This document shows positions 10,665 to 18,949 of a stretch of DNA of 64,000 nucleotides, one piece after another. A program made the position numbers and the translations under genes. Source of the stretch: a bacterium. Its GTDB lineage: Bacteria > 4484-113 > JAFGCY01. The notes beneath the pieces were generated by a model, which saw only the letters and a program-made list of their open reading frames with translations, did not search any database and was not told the origin of the DNA. Position 1 is the first letter of the stretch. Every line of letters begins with the position of its first letter. The stretch covers positions 1 through 64,000 of the forward strand of contig JADZFO010000023.1 of the NCBI GenBank assembly GCA_020849855.1, given 5' to 3'.

Positions 10665-11117
10665 ATGAGCACTATGGTTGACACCGGCCTGCTGATCAGC
10701 AGCCTGGACTACGTAACCGTCATGGTCAAGGACCAGGACGCCGCGCTGAACTTCTACACCGGAGTCCTCGGCTTTGAGCGCGTGGACGACGAGCAGTTCG
10801 GCTCGGGCCAGCGCTGGCTGACGGTCGGCCTGCCGGGCGCCCAGACCCGCATCGTGCTGTTCGCCGACCCGCACGCGCATGCCGACGAGGGCGGCTGCTG
10901 CGGCAGCGGCGGCTGCGGCTCCTGTGGCAGCGGTGTCGAATATGCCTGGACCGGCATGGTGATGCGCACCGAAGACATCAACGCGGCCTTCGAGAACCTG
11001 CAGGGCAAGGGCGTGACTTTCCTGCAGCCGCCGCAGGAGAAAAGCTGGGGCGTGATCGACGCGCTCTTCTCCGATCTGGACGGCAATGTCTTCAATCTGG
11101 TGCAGCGCAAGAAGTAG
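10665..11117 (+). CDS. VOC/glyoxalase-bleomycin-resistance family protein with cysteine-rich loop
   Basis: The 150-residue protein has the paired beta-alpha-beta-beta-beta layout of the vicinal oxygen chelate fold: VTVMVKDQDAALNFYTGVLGF opens the first half and TEDINAAF the second, ending SDLDGNVFNLVQ. Members are glyoxalases, dioxygenases or resistance proteins, and the substrate cannot be predicted. Between the halves is an inserted loop holding five Cys within about ten residues (CCGSGGCGSC), unusual for the family and suggestive of a metal or redox site. ATG 10665 is preceded by AGGA, and a TAGGAT box lies further upstream. A relative without the Cys loop is encoded at 16593. Confidence 0.78.
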   Translation: MSTMVDTGLLISSLDYVTVMVKDQDAALNFYTGVLGFERVDDEQFGSGQRWLTVGLPGAQTRIVLFADPHAHADEGGCCGSGGCGSCGSGVEYAWTGMVMRTEDINAAFENLQGKGVTFLQPPQEKSWGVIDALFSDLDGNVFNLVQRKK

Positions 11118-11156
11118 CTGAAAACTGCTGCAGCTATCGGAAGCACGCTGAGTGGA

Positions 11157-11162
11157 TATAAT
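11157..11162 (+). promoter_or_regulatory. -10 box TATAAT
   Basis: A perfect TATAAT lies 29 bases before the ATG of the next lipoprotein gene, which also has an AAGGGAGAGGG ribosome-binding site. No convincing -35 hexamer is visible. Confidence 0.5.
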
Positions 11163-11191
11163 TCTCAGATCACCCGCTGAAGGGAGAGGGA

Positions 11192-13939
11192 ATGAGGACT
11201 GCTCAGCGTCGGATCCTGCCCGCTAATGCCCTGACCATTGAAAAGCGCCTGTATGGTGGCCTTGTGCTGGCCGCCTTGGTGCTTTTCTGCGCTGCCTGCG
11301 GCAGCGGGAGCGCGCCTGAACCTGCAAGAGGCGCGGACAGCATCGAGCTGCAGATCTATCCCGAAACCTTTGTGGCCGGCGGCAGCGCGGATTCCATCCG
11401 CCTGCGCGAGACGGCCGCCTCCCGCAGTGAGGGCCTGCGGCTGCGCAACTTCGTGCTGGAGGCCCGGGGGGCGCGGGAGCTGAAAGCCCTGGCCTTCAGG
11501 CTGGAGTTCGACCCGCAGCGCTTTAGCCCGGTTTCAGCGGACCCGGTGAGCCAGCCGGGAAGCGCCGATGAGCTGCTGAGCCTGGAGCTGGGTGCCGAGC
11601 CGGGGGTCTTTGAAGCCGCGCAGATGCTGGTGCGTCCGCAGGATAAACCCGGCCGGGGTATCAGCGGCGACACTGTGCTGTACCGCTTCAGCTTCGCCGA
11701 GCGAGCCCAGGCTGCGGCTGTGCGCCGGGCCAGCGCGGTCCCGCAGAGCGACGATGCCCGAAGCAGTCTGGTGTTCAATCCCGTCGGCCCGCAGCTTGAA
11801 TGGCGCCTCTTCAACCCTGGCGACTACAGCCAGGACGGACAGGTGCTGGCCTCTGACCTGACCCCGATCGGCATCCACTTCAACGAAGACGTTCCTGCCG
11901 GCACTGACCCTGACGGCCGCGACGAGAACAGCGTGCAGGATGTGATCGACGGCAACAATGACGGCACGGTTGCGGTGGCTGACCTGACCGCGATTGGACT
12001 TAACTTCCAGAACAAGATTCTCAGTTACAACATTTATCGCAGCAGCGATCCTCTCGATGTGCCAAGCAGTAATGACGGACCAAATGGACCAGGCACAGTC
12101 ACCGTGGCGAATGTGCTGATGTCCCAGTCAAGCGGAAGCGCAGGCACGGAAAGGGTCTTCTTTGACTTCGGTCTTGCCGGAGACCCGGAAGGCGCGATTT
12201 ACTGGGTACGGCCTAACGACGGGGTCAGTGACGGCACCCCCAGTACTGCTGTGCTGGGTGCCAACGAAGCCAATGAGGATCCCCTGGCCAGCCTGGAGGC
12301 GGATGTGCTCAGCGGCCTTGCGCCGTTGACGGTGAATTTTGATGCCTCAGCCACTGTCGATGATGGGCCCTTCTCTGAACTCAGCTTCAGCTGGGACTTT
12401 GACGGCGATGGCAGCTTTGATGACGCAAGTGGGAACACAGCGCAGATCCAGCACACCTACGAGAGCGCCGGGTCTTTCGAGCCGCTGGTCAGGGTTGAGG
12501 ATTCCGAACAGGGTGTTGGAACCGCCAGTATAGAAATCATAGTCAGCGTGCCCGGAAATTTGCCGCCTGTGGCAGACCTGGTGCTGTCGGCCCCGGATAA
12601 CCAGGTACCTGCGCTGGTTTCGATGGACGCCGGCAACAGCGTCGACCCAGACGGGAGTATCGTTGAGTACCGCTTCGACTACGATTCTGACGGCCGCTTC
12701 GAGCGCACTCTTCCAGGCAATGTAGACCCGATTCTGCAGCTCAACATGGGGGTTTCGGGCCTGCTTGAGGTCACTGTCCAGGTCGTGGATGATCAGGGAG
12801 GCGTTGACGAGGCCACCGCAAGCGTGAGCATATTCAACGGCTTCTCACCGGCAATTGTCGCGAACACCGGGAAGATCCAGCCCGTGGATATTGCCGCCGG
12901 CGCATTCAATCGCAGCCCCAGCAGCAGCAGCCGCTTCCTGGCTGCCTGGATGGACTCGGGCCAGCAACTTTTCCATGCGATCTCAGAGGACTCCAGTGCT
13001 AACAATTGGCGCGATCCGGTCCTGGTCACTGAAGAGGGCTGTGAACTTGAACATGCTTCCCTTCACCTGGGTGTGATCGGCGGTGTCCCGGTAATTGCGT
13101 ATATCGATGAGGTGACCGGCAACCGACTGCGCTATGTCCGAGCGGTGGATGCCGACGGGCAGATCTGGGGCAGCCCGCTGATCGTTACATCCGGCAGCCG
13201 CTTCCGCTCGCCAAGCCTGCGGATTGTGGACGGTTTCCCGGCGATTGCATATTTTTCTGAGGCCGCCACACCAACCGGCAACGCCACGGCATTCTTTGTA
13301 CGCGCACGCAACAGCAATGGCACTGGCTCCTGGGATCCGCCGGTAACGATTGACAGCGGTCTGGAACGGGTGGAGAACGTGCCCACTCCAAGGATCCAGC
13401 TGCTCTTCGCCAGTGGCGATGACGAGCCGGCCATTCTGTTCAACAGCTCGGGCTTGTTCAGAGAGAGGGCTGACAACAAGCGTGGAAGCGACTGGGATGG
13501 AGGCGTGTCGTCATGTGTAGTGGAGGACGTGCTCGGCTTTTCCTTCCAGTTCGAATCGGGAGACGAGGGAGTTGGCGCTGTAGTCGTGCGTAACCCCGAT
13601 ACGAATGTGCGAACTGTCTCAGCCTCGCATCCAACCAACGTCTTTGGCGCATTCAGCAACCTCTTTCCTGCGGATGACCTGGTGGATTCGTCAACCGGAA
13701 TAGGATCCTTGATTGAATTCCGCCGCAAGGGCGGAATCTGCACACTGGTTTACTTTGACGCAGTGGACAAGGTGCTGAAATATGTCGAGTCCACGGATGA
13801 CAGCGGCGAAGATTACAATACGCCCATGGTCGTCGACTTTGTCGACAGCGGCATTTTCGATATGGGTGTGCTGAACGGCAAGACGATTATTGTCTACTTT
13901 GACGCTGCTGAACGGAGGATCAAATCGTCCACCTTCTAG
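11192..13939 (+). CDS. Lipoprotein: cohesin-like domain, dockerin-like EF-hand pair, PKD domains, propeller repeats
   Basis: The 915-residue protein has a signal peptide ending in lipobox CAAC (Cys36). Residues of about 50-195 look like a cohesin-type beta sandwich (LKALAFRLEFDPQRFSPV, then a VLYRFSF strand). Two 12-residue EF-hand/dockerin loops follow at about 209 and 252: DYSQDGQVLASD and DGNNDGTVAVAD, each followed by LTPIG or LTAIG. A short Fn3-like stretch precedes two PKD domains (about 357-450 and 453-545, FSWDFDGDG and YRFDYDSDG). The C-terminal 360 residues carry propeller repeats with the same VPVIAYIDE/FPAIAYFS strands as the lipoprotein at 1988. Calcium-stabilised surface display is inferred. 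The cohesin assignment is by pattern only. Confidence 0.8.
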   Translation: MRTAQRRILPANALTIEKRLYGGLVLAALVLFCAACGSGSAPEPARGADSIELQIYPETFVAGGSADSIRLRETAASRSEGLRLRNFVLEARGARELKALAFRLEFDPQRFSPVSADPVSQPGSADELLSLELGAEPGVFEAAQMLVRPQDKPGRGISGDTVLYRFSFAERAQAAAVRRASAVPQSDDARSSLVFNPVGPQLEWRLFNPGDYSQDGQVLASDLTPIGIHFNEDVPAGTDPDGRDENSVQDVIDGNNDGTVAVADLTAIGLNFQNKILSYNIYRSSDPLDVPSSNDGPNGPGTVTVANVLMSQSSGSAGTERVFFDFGLAGDPEGAIYWVRPNDGVSDGTPSTAVLGANEANEDPLASLEADVLSGLAPLTVNFDASATVDDGPFSELSFSWDFDGDGSFDDASGNTAQIQHTYESAGSFEPLVRVEDSEQGVGTASIEIIVSVPGNLPPVADLVLSAPDNQVPALVSMDAGNSVDPDGSIVEYRFDYDSDGRFERTLPGNVDPILQLNMGVSGLLEVTVQVVDDQGGVDEATASVSIFNGFSPAIVANTGKIQPVDIAAGAFNRSPSSSSRFLAAWMDSGQQLFHAISEDSSANNWRDPVLVTEEGCELEHASLHLGVIGGVPVIAYIDEVTGNRLRYVRAVDADGQIWGSPLIVTSGSRFRSPSLRIVDGFPAIAYFSEAATPTGNATAFFVRARNSNGTGSWDPPVTIDSGLERVENVPTPRIQLLFASGDDEPAILFNSSGLFRERADNKRGSDWDGGVSSCVVEDVLGFSFQFESGDEGVGAVVVRNPDTNVRTVSASHPTNVFGAFSNLFPADDLVDSSTGIGSLIEFRRKGGICTLVYFDAVDKVLKYVESTDDSGEDYNTPMVVDFVDSGIFDMGVLNGKTIIVYFDAAERRIKSSTF

Positions 13940-13971
13940 CCCGTCAGCAGCGTATGGCAGCCGCCGCAGGA

Positions 13972-13977
13972 TAGAAT
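13972..13977 (+). promoter_or_regulatory. -10 box TAGAAT, leaderless type
   Basis: TAGAAT lies five bases before the ATG at 13983, and no Shine-Dalgarno sequence intervenes. Confidence 0.5.
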
Positions 13978-13982
13978 CCGGC

Positions 13983-14999
13983 ATGCGCAATACCCGCTTC
14001 GGGCTGGCTGGCCTCGTGCTTGCTTTGCTGCTGCTGTGCAGCGGCTGCTTTGATGTGAACGAGGACGTCACCGTTCGCTCTGACCTCTCCGGCATCTATG
14101 CCCTCAAGCTGACCATGCCGGAGCGCCTGGCGGCGATGGGCGAGATGCTGCCCGGCGAGCACTCCGGCGGCGACCCTGAGCGCAACTTCGAGGAGCTGAA
14201 GTCCCGTCTGGAGCAGGAGAAGTTCATCGAGAGCGCAACAGTCAGCTCGGCCACCGAGGGCTCGGTGCGTTTCTACAGCATCGAGATCCGCGCCAGGGAT
14301 ATGCGCAAGCTGAGTGAGTACTTCGCCGCGCAGACTGAGGCAGAGACCGGCGGGCCCTTCAAGCTGAGCTACAAGCTGGAGCGCCAGGGCTTTGGCAAGT
14401 TCCGCTTCACCCGCGAGCTGAACTTCAACGCCATGGAAGGCATGGGTATGCCGGACGTGGGCGCAGGCGGCGCTGCCGAAGAAGGGGACACAGCGGAAAG
14501 CGCCGCGTCTGAGGGGACGCAGGCCGATGCCTCTGCCGCTCAGACGGACAGCTCTGCGGAAGGCGTGCGCAGCCTGAAGGACAAGGTGCTGGACCAGGGC
14601 CGCGACGCGCTGAGCCAGGGGATCGACCAGGGAATTGAGCAGGGCCGCAAGGCGCTGGGCGGACTGGGCGGCCTGCTTGGCGGCCTGATGGGAGATGCCC
14701 TGCTCAGTGAGCATTACTACACCGTGCGTTTCTATGCCAACGGCATCGAAAGCAATGATGCCGCCCCGCTGCCCGACGGCAAGGGTGTGGAATGGCGTAT
14801 CCCGATGTCGGAGCTGGCTGGCCCCGGCGCGGCGCCCCGGACCCTGAGCGCCGACTTCAAGGCCATCGGAATCTCCGGCGCGGCCATGCTGATGCTGACT
14901 CTGCTGGTGATGTTCCTCACCGCGGGACTTGTCATCGGCATTGCTGTGACCGGGGCGCGGAGACGGCGCAGGGCGGCGGACAGCAAGCCGGCGGCCTAG
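13983..14999 (+). CDS. LppM-like (DUF3153-type) lipoprotein with C-terminal membrane helix
   Basis: The 338-residue protein begins with a signal peptide and lipobox CSGC, followed directly by FDVNEDVTVRSDLSGIYAL. This Cys-hhh-V-x-hxxDGSG-type opening is characteristic of LppM/DUF3153 lipoproteins. A central Ser/Ala/Gly-rich stretch is followed by an amphipathic Q/G-rich segment. A C-terminal transmembrane helix (AAMLMLTLLVMFLTAGLVIGIAV) ends in a run of Arg. The chain is thus anchored at both ends. The ATG at 13983 is the first codon after a -10 box. Function is not established; mycobacterial LppM has been linked to envelope lipid localisation, which should not be transferred without evidence. 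Confidence 0.68.
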   Translation: MRNTRFGLAGLVLALLLLCSGCFDVNEDVTVRSDLSGIYALKLTMPERLAAMGEMLPGEHSGGDPERNFEELKSRLEQEKFIESATVSSATEGSVRFYSIEIRARDMRKLSEYFAAQTEAETGGPFKLSYKLERQGFGKFRFTRELNFNAMEGMGMPDVGAGGAAEEGDTAESAASEGTQADASAAQTDSSAEGVRSLKDKVLDQGRDALSQGIDQGIEQGRKALGGLGGLLGGLMGDALLSEHYYTVRFYANGIESNDAAPLPDGKGVEWRIPMSELAGPGAAPRTLSADFKAIGISGAAMLMLTLLVMFLTAGLVIGIAVTGARRRRRAADSKPAA

Positions 15000-15022
15000 T
15001 TCCTTCCGCGGCGCCAGCCTGC

Positions 15023-15028
15023 TATATT
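15023..15028 (+). promoter_or_regulatory. -10 box TATATT, leaderless type
   Basis: TATATT is separated by seven bases from the GTG at 15036 that opens a three-gene run of membrane proteins. Confidence 0.5.
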
Positions 15029-15035
15029 TCAAGCC

Positions 15036-15488
15036 GTGAAGACCCTGCTGAGAAACACGCTTCCGCCGCTGCTGCTGATCGGCCCGCTGGCGCTGTTCTG
15101 CGCCTACATGGCATCTGACACCACTAAGAACGCGCCGCAGTTCTACCGCGACAGCCTGCTTTATCCGCAGCTTTTCTGCGCACTCAGCCTGGGCATACTG
15201 GTCTTCGCGCTGTATCGCCTGCCCCGGGCGCAGGCGATGTATGGCTTCCTGATCGGCACGGTGGTGGGCGGCACCATCGCCGTCGGCACCGGCATGTTCG
15301 GCATGATGATGCTGGCCTTCAGCGGCGACGCGGGCATGGACAAGGCGGCCGAAGTGCTGCCGGCCACGCTGAGCATCTTCGCCGCGCTGGTGCTGGGGCC
15401 GCTGGTTATGGGGGCTGGCCTCGGCGCACTGATCGGCCAGAACATCTCGCGCCCGGCGCCGCAGGTCCAGCCGGGAGGCCCGGCGTGA
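15036..15488 (+). CDS. Four-helix membrane protein, unknown function
   Basis: The 150-residue protein is almost entirely four transmembrane helices, at about residues 8-26, 43-62, 68-97 and 112-137, with Gly/Met-rich helices three and four. I recognise no family. It starts at a leaderless-type GTG, and its TGA overlaps the GTG of the next gene (GTGA), so the two are translationally coupled. Its size and helix spacing resemble the next gene product, which suggests an ancient duplication or a two-subunit membrane complex. Confidence 0.7.
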   Translation: MKTLLRNTLPPLLLIGPLALFCAYMASDTTKNAPQFYRDSLLYPQLFCALSLGILVFALYRLPRAQAMYGFLIGTVVGGTIAVGTGMFGMMMLAFSGDAGMDKAAEVLPATLSIFAALVLGPLVMGAGLGALIGQNISRPAPQVQPGGPA

Positions 15489-15961
15489 GCCAGGCGGATA
15501 CCGGTGGCCCTTCCGGCCTGCTGCGCTATCCCTGGCTATCCGCGCTGCTGTGCGTGGTGCCCTGGCTTTACATCGCCTGGAACTTCTGGAGCGATACGGC
15601 TGGGCAGGCTTATGTGCCGGGCGAAGAGGCGCGGCGCTTCGCCCTGGTGTATGTACTGGCGGGCCTTTGCGTCGCCGCTCTTGCCTACCTGATCCTGCTG
15701 CCGCGGCGCGGCTTCGGGCCGCGGATCGGCGCGGTGGCGGGTTCCTGCTGCGCCTGGCCGCTGGCCTTCTTCGGCGCGGTCTTCGGCTTCATGCTGCTGA
15801 TGCTGCTTGGCGTTAACGGCAATGAACAGCAGCAGCTGCAGGCCAAGTGGGCCTATACCTGGAGCGTCATCGCCAGCCTCGCCGTGCCGCAGATCATCCT
15901 GATCCTGCTGGGCAGCATGATCGGCGGCGCCTTTGTGAAGCGCCAGGCAGGCGGCGAATAG
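15485..15961 (+). CDS. Four-helix membrane protein, unknown function
   Basis: The 158-residue protein has four predicted helices (LSALLCVVPWLYIAWNF, ALVYVLAGLCVAALAYLILL, the CCAWPLAFFGAVFGFMLLML region and VIASLAVPQIILILLGSM). It overlaps the preceding gene by four bases and ends one base before the next ATG, so all three genes form one translation unit. The layout mirrors the preceding protein. No catalytic or transport motif is seen. Confidence 0.7.
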   Translation: MSQADTGGPSGLLRYPWLSALLCVVPWLYIAWNFWSDTAGQAYVPGEEARRFALVYVLAGLCVAALAYLILLPRRGFGPRIGAVAGSCCAWPLAFFGAVFGFMLLMLLGVNGNEQQQLQAKWAYTWSVIASLAVPQIILILLGSMIGGAFVKRQAGGE

Positions 15962-16528
15962 ATGGACTCGCTGGGCCTGCTGCTGAACTCCGCCGCCAGC
16001 CTTGGCACTCTGGCCGCGGCGCTGCTGGCCTGGCAGTCGATCCTGCTATTGCGGCGGGAGCTGGAGACCTCCGACCGCTTCAAGCGCGCCGACCTGATCA
16101 ACGAACTCACCCGCGCCTTTTATGACGACGAAGACCTGGTCAACCACTTTCTGCACCTCAGCTACAGCCCGGACTACCGCTTTGACATCGCGCGCTTTGA
16201 GGGCACCCACGGCCAGCCCAATGTCGAGCATGTCCAGCTGGCGCGGCGCGAGGACCGCCTGACCAGCGAGCTGCTGGACCTGCTGAACAGCGTCTGCTTC
16301 TATGTTGAGCAGCGCATGCTGACGGCGGAAGAGATCGCCTCCACCGGCCTGGGCTATGTCATCGCGCGGGTCTGGCGGCACGGCGCCGTGCAACAGTACA
16401 TCGCCTGGGTCGACCAGCCCAATCCCGGCTCAAGCGCACAGGCCAGCGCCTTCGCCCATTTCCGAAGGCACGCGCCGGCGATCACGCTGCTGAAGTATCC
16501 TGTCTCACAGAAGCATCAGCGCGGCTAA
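15962..16528 (+). CDS. Membrane-anchored protein resembling the DUF4760 group
   Basis: The ATG follows the previous stop codon with no gap (TAGATG). The 188-residue product has one N-terminal helix (LGTLAAALLAWQSILLLRREL) and a cytoplasmic alpha-helical domain containing RADLINELTRAFYDDEDLVNHFL and LLDLLNSVCFYVEQRML. That pattern of a single helix plus a helical domain with a LLNxxxxxxxxV core resembles DUF4760-type proteins of unknown role. This last assignment is tentative. Confidence 0.6.
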   Translation: MDSLGLLLNSAASLGTLAAALLAWQSILLLRRELETSDRFKRADLINELTRAFYDDEDLVNHFLHLSYSPDYRFDIARFEGTHGQPNVEHVQLARREDRLTSELLDLLNSVCFYVEQRMLTAEEIASTGLGYVIARVWRHGAVQQYIAWVDQPNPGSSAQASAFAHFRRHAPAITLLKYPVSQKHQRG

Positions 16529-16592
16529 TCGACGATCGACTACTGTCAGCGTGGGCCGTGCTAGTATCTTGGATCTGCTCTTTCAGGAGTCC

Positions 16593-16982
16593 ATGATGCT
16601 GACCTTCGCCTCCATCATCACAGTTAACGTCACCGATCAGCAGGCCGCGCTGGCATTCTACCGAGACAAGCTGGGCTTTGAAGTGCGCGATGACGCGGAG
16701 TTCATGCCCGGTGCGCGCTGGGTTACGGTCGCCCCACCAGGCGCGCAGACCAGCTTTTCGCTGTGGCCGCTGTCCGGGCCAGGGCCCGAAGGCCGCACAG
16801 CCGGCGGCTTCAAGGGTCTCAGCTTCGCCTGCGACAACGCCCAGGCGACCCACGACGATTTTGCCGCCAAGGGTATTACCATCACCCAGGCGCCGCAGAT
16901 GATGCCCTGGGGCCTGCAGTTCATGTTCGCCGACCAGGATGGCAATGTGTTTAACGTGGTTGGTCCCGGCGGGACGATGTAG
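16593..16982 (+). CDS. VOC/glyoxalase-bleomycin-resistance family protein
   Basis: A compact 129-residue VOC protein with FASIITVNVTDQQAALAFYRDKLGFEVRDDAEF in the first half and GLQFMFADQDGNVFNVV at the end, both typical of single-chain dimeric VOC enzymes. ATG 16593 has an AGGAG ribosome-binding site; the alternative ATG one codon on is less well placed. A TAGTAT box at 16562-16567 is a possible promoter. The residues needed for a specific reaction cannot be assigned by eye. Confidence 0.8.
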   Translation: MMLTFASIITVNVTDQQAALAFYRDKLGFEVRDDAEFMPGARWVTVAPPGAQTSFSLWPLSGPGPEGRTAGGFKGLSFACDNAQATHDDFAAKGITITQAPQMMPWGLQFMFADQDGNVFNVVGPGGTM

Positions 16983-16999
16983 GCTGTCGTCACTGCACC

Positions 17000-17005
17000 T
17001 AGAAT
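17000..17005 (+). promoter_or_regulatory. -10 box TAGAAT, leaderless type
   Basis: TAGAAT precedes the ATG at 17013 by seven bases. The in-frame ATG at 17004 and GTG at 17007 overlap or abut the box and are therefore poor starts. Confidence 0.45.
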
Positions 17006-17012
17006 GGTGCCG

Positions 17013-17864
17013 ATGGACTTCTCCCCAGCCGAGCCTGCCGATGTCGTGCCAGCGCTGCCAGAACTTGCCTCGCAGACGCATGCGTCGTTATCATCTGGCC
17101 CCCCCGCCATCCTCGTAGAGCGCCTGACCAAGAAATACGACAAGCTGACGGCTGTTGACGACATCAGCTTTATGGTGCCGCGTGGGGAGTTCTTCGGCTT
17201 TCTTGGCCCCAACGGCGCGGGTAAGTCCACCACCATCCGCGTGCTCTGCGGCCTGGCCCGCGCGGACTACCAGCGGATCCAGATCGCCGGCCGCGACCTG
17301 CGCTCGGAGCCGCTGGGGGTGAAGGCCTCGATCGGCGTGATGCTGGAAGAGCCGGTGCTTTATGAGCGCCTCTCGGCGCGTGAGCACCTGCGTTTCACCG
17401 GCCAGCTCTACGGACTTTCGGAGGCCGCGGCCAGCGCGCGCTCAGAGGAGCTGCTGAGCCTGCTGGCGATGGCCGACTATGCCGACCGCATGATAGTGGA
17501 CTACAGCCAGGGCATGCGCAAGAAGACCGCCCTGGCCTGCGCCATGATCCACCGCCCGCCGGTGATGTTCCTTGACGAGCCCTTCAACGGCATCGACACG
17601 GTCAGCGCGCGGCAGATCAAGGACCTGCTGCGGCGGCGGGTGGAACAGGAAGGTGTGACGATCCTCTTCTCCAGCCATGTGATGGAAGTGGTGGAGAAGC
17701 TCTGCACCGGCGTAGCGATCATCCACAAGGGCCGCATCGTTCTCTCCGACACGATGGCCGGTCTGCGCGCGCGCCCGGGCTTCAGCAGCATGGAGGACCT
17801 GTTCATCAGCGCAGTCGGCGAGCAGCATCTGGTGGGCAGCGAAGACGCCAGCTGGCTGGGCTGA
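17013..17864 (+). CDS. ABC transporter ATP-binding protein (ABC-2 exporter type)
   Basis: The 283-residue protein has a 30-residue N-terminal extension and then a full nucleotide-binding domain: Walker A GPNGAGKST at 65-73, MLEEPVLYERLSAREHL after the Q-loop position, the YSQGM signature variant common in ABC-2 exporters, Walker B VMFLDEP, and the SSH switch histidine. This class pairs with six-helix ABC-2 permeases to export drugs, polysaccharides or lipids. No permease is adjacent. The only candidate in the window is the DUF990-type permease at 25453, more than 7 kb away. The end of the chain (SSMEDLFISAVGE) is also typical of exporter ATPases. Confidence 0.88.
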   Translation: MDFSPAEPADVVPALPELASQTHASLSSGPPAILVERLTKKYDKLTAVDDISFMVPRGEFFGFLGPNGAGKSTTIRVLCGLARADYQRIQIAGRDLRSEPLGVKASIGVMLEEPVLYERLSAREHLRFTGQLYGLSEAAASARSEELLSLLAMADYADRMIVDYSQGMRKKTALACAMIHRPPVMFLDEPFNGIDTVSARQIKDLLRRRVEQEGVTILFSSHVMEVVEKLCTGVAIIHKGRIVLSDTMAGLRARPGFSSMEDLFISAVGEQHLVGSEDASWLG

Positions 17865-17888
17865 TCCCGCAGGGGCGGCTGCACGCGC

Positions 17889-18902
17889 TCAACAGGCTGA
17901 GTTCCCTTCCCTTTCGGGGCCAGGAGCCGAAGTCTCCGAGGCTGCCAGTCCTGAGGACTTCAGCTCCTGGGCTTCCAGCGCGTCAGCTCCGTGGCTGTCC
18001 AGTTCCTCAAGCTCAAAGTTCCCCTGCAGCAGGTCAATCAGTGCCTCACGCTTGGCCGCTATGCGGACGGCTTCCCGCAGGCCCAGCCAGAGGTAAGCCG
18101 CGGCGAAGCCACAGCCCCAGAAGTTGAACAGGTTGATCTCAAGCCCGCTGGCCTTGAGATCGGTGAAGAGCTGAGCGGCCCACTCAAAGGCTCCGGGAAA
18201 TGGACTGTCCGGCAAGTTGAAATAGCGCAGCACAACAATGGTCGCTGAAGAAAGCAGAATCACAGCGACATAGATAAGCAGCCACTTGAGCATCCACAAG
18301 CCACAGCCTGTGAGCATCTGCGCCGTGGGGTCCCTGGCTTCGCCTGGCGCTTCATTTGCTGATGCGCTCGACTCCTTCCAGCCCAGATCCTGCTTGATCA
18401 GGTCGAAGTTCGCCAGCAGGTCGCTGAAACGGCGCTGCAGGCTGCCGGGGCTTTCGGTCCGGCGGCGGTCCTTCAGGCCCAGCAGCTTAGTTTTGTCCTC
18501 GTTCGCGCTGGCGCGATCCTTGCCCAGCGATGGCAGGCGCTGGTAAGCCTCGTCGCTGAGCAGCAGCTCCAGCACCGGAGTCTCAAGCAGAAAGCGGCGA
18601 TTCTCTTTGTATGCGCTGGATCGCTCCCCATCCAGCACGCGCTGATGAGTACGAAGAAAGACGATCACGCCGAGCAGGCCGCTAATGGCGGGCCAGATCC
18701 AGGCCGTTGGAGGAAAAGTGATCGGTTCTTCGGGACCCAGGAGAAGCGTCTCCAGCGGAGTCCCGCGCAGCATGGCCCAGTGAAAGGTAAATGCGGCGCC
18801 GGCGATAAAGGAGAGAAAGAAGCCAGCGACTTTGGCGCCCAGAACCTGCTGGCGCGCATCAGCCTGCAGGCGGCGATACAGCTCAGTACTGAAGCTCTTC
18901 AA
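17889..18902 (-). CDS. Membrane protein of a three-member tandem paralog family (member 3)
   Basis: The 337-residue product has four predicted helices in two pairs (about 24-42, 66-84, 200-222 and 255-275). The segment between the pairs aligns with the two genes upstream: LLSDEAYQRLPSLG, then LQRRFSDLL and QDLGW. It lacks the C-terminal DGLGWG tail of its paralogs and ends in an acidic, Ser/Ala-rich tail. The start is a TTG seven bases after a TATCAT box on the minus strand, with no Shine-Dalgarno sequence. I know no named family. Confidence 0.68.
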   Translation of the reverse strand: MKSFSTELYRRLQADARQQVLGAKVAGFFLSFIAGAAFTFHWAMLRGTPLETLLLGPEEPITFPPTAWIWPAISGLLGVIVFLRTHQRVLDGERSSAYKENRRFLLETPVLELLLSDEAYQRLPSLGKDRASANEDKTKLLGLKDRRRTESPGSLQRRFSDLLANFDLIKQDLGWKESSASANEAPGEARDPTAQMLTGCGLWMLKWLLIYVAVILLSSATIVVLRYFNLPDSPFPGAFEWAAQLFTDLKASGLEINLFNFWGCGFAAAYLWLGLREAVRIAAKREALIDLLQGNFELEELDSHGADALEAQELKSSGLAASETSAPGPEREGNSAC

Positions 18903-18909
18903 TACTGCA

Positions 18910-18915
18910 ATGATA
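18910..18915 (-). promoter_or_regulatory. -10 box TATCAT, leaderless type
   Basis: On the minus strand, TATCAT is followed by seven bases and the TTG at 18902. Confidence 0.4.
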
Positions 18916-18949
18916 AACGCCTGCCGCTGTCGCCAGCCCGCAGCAGCGC

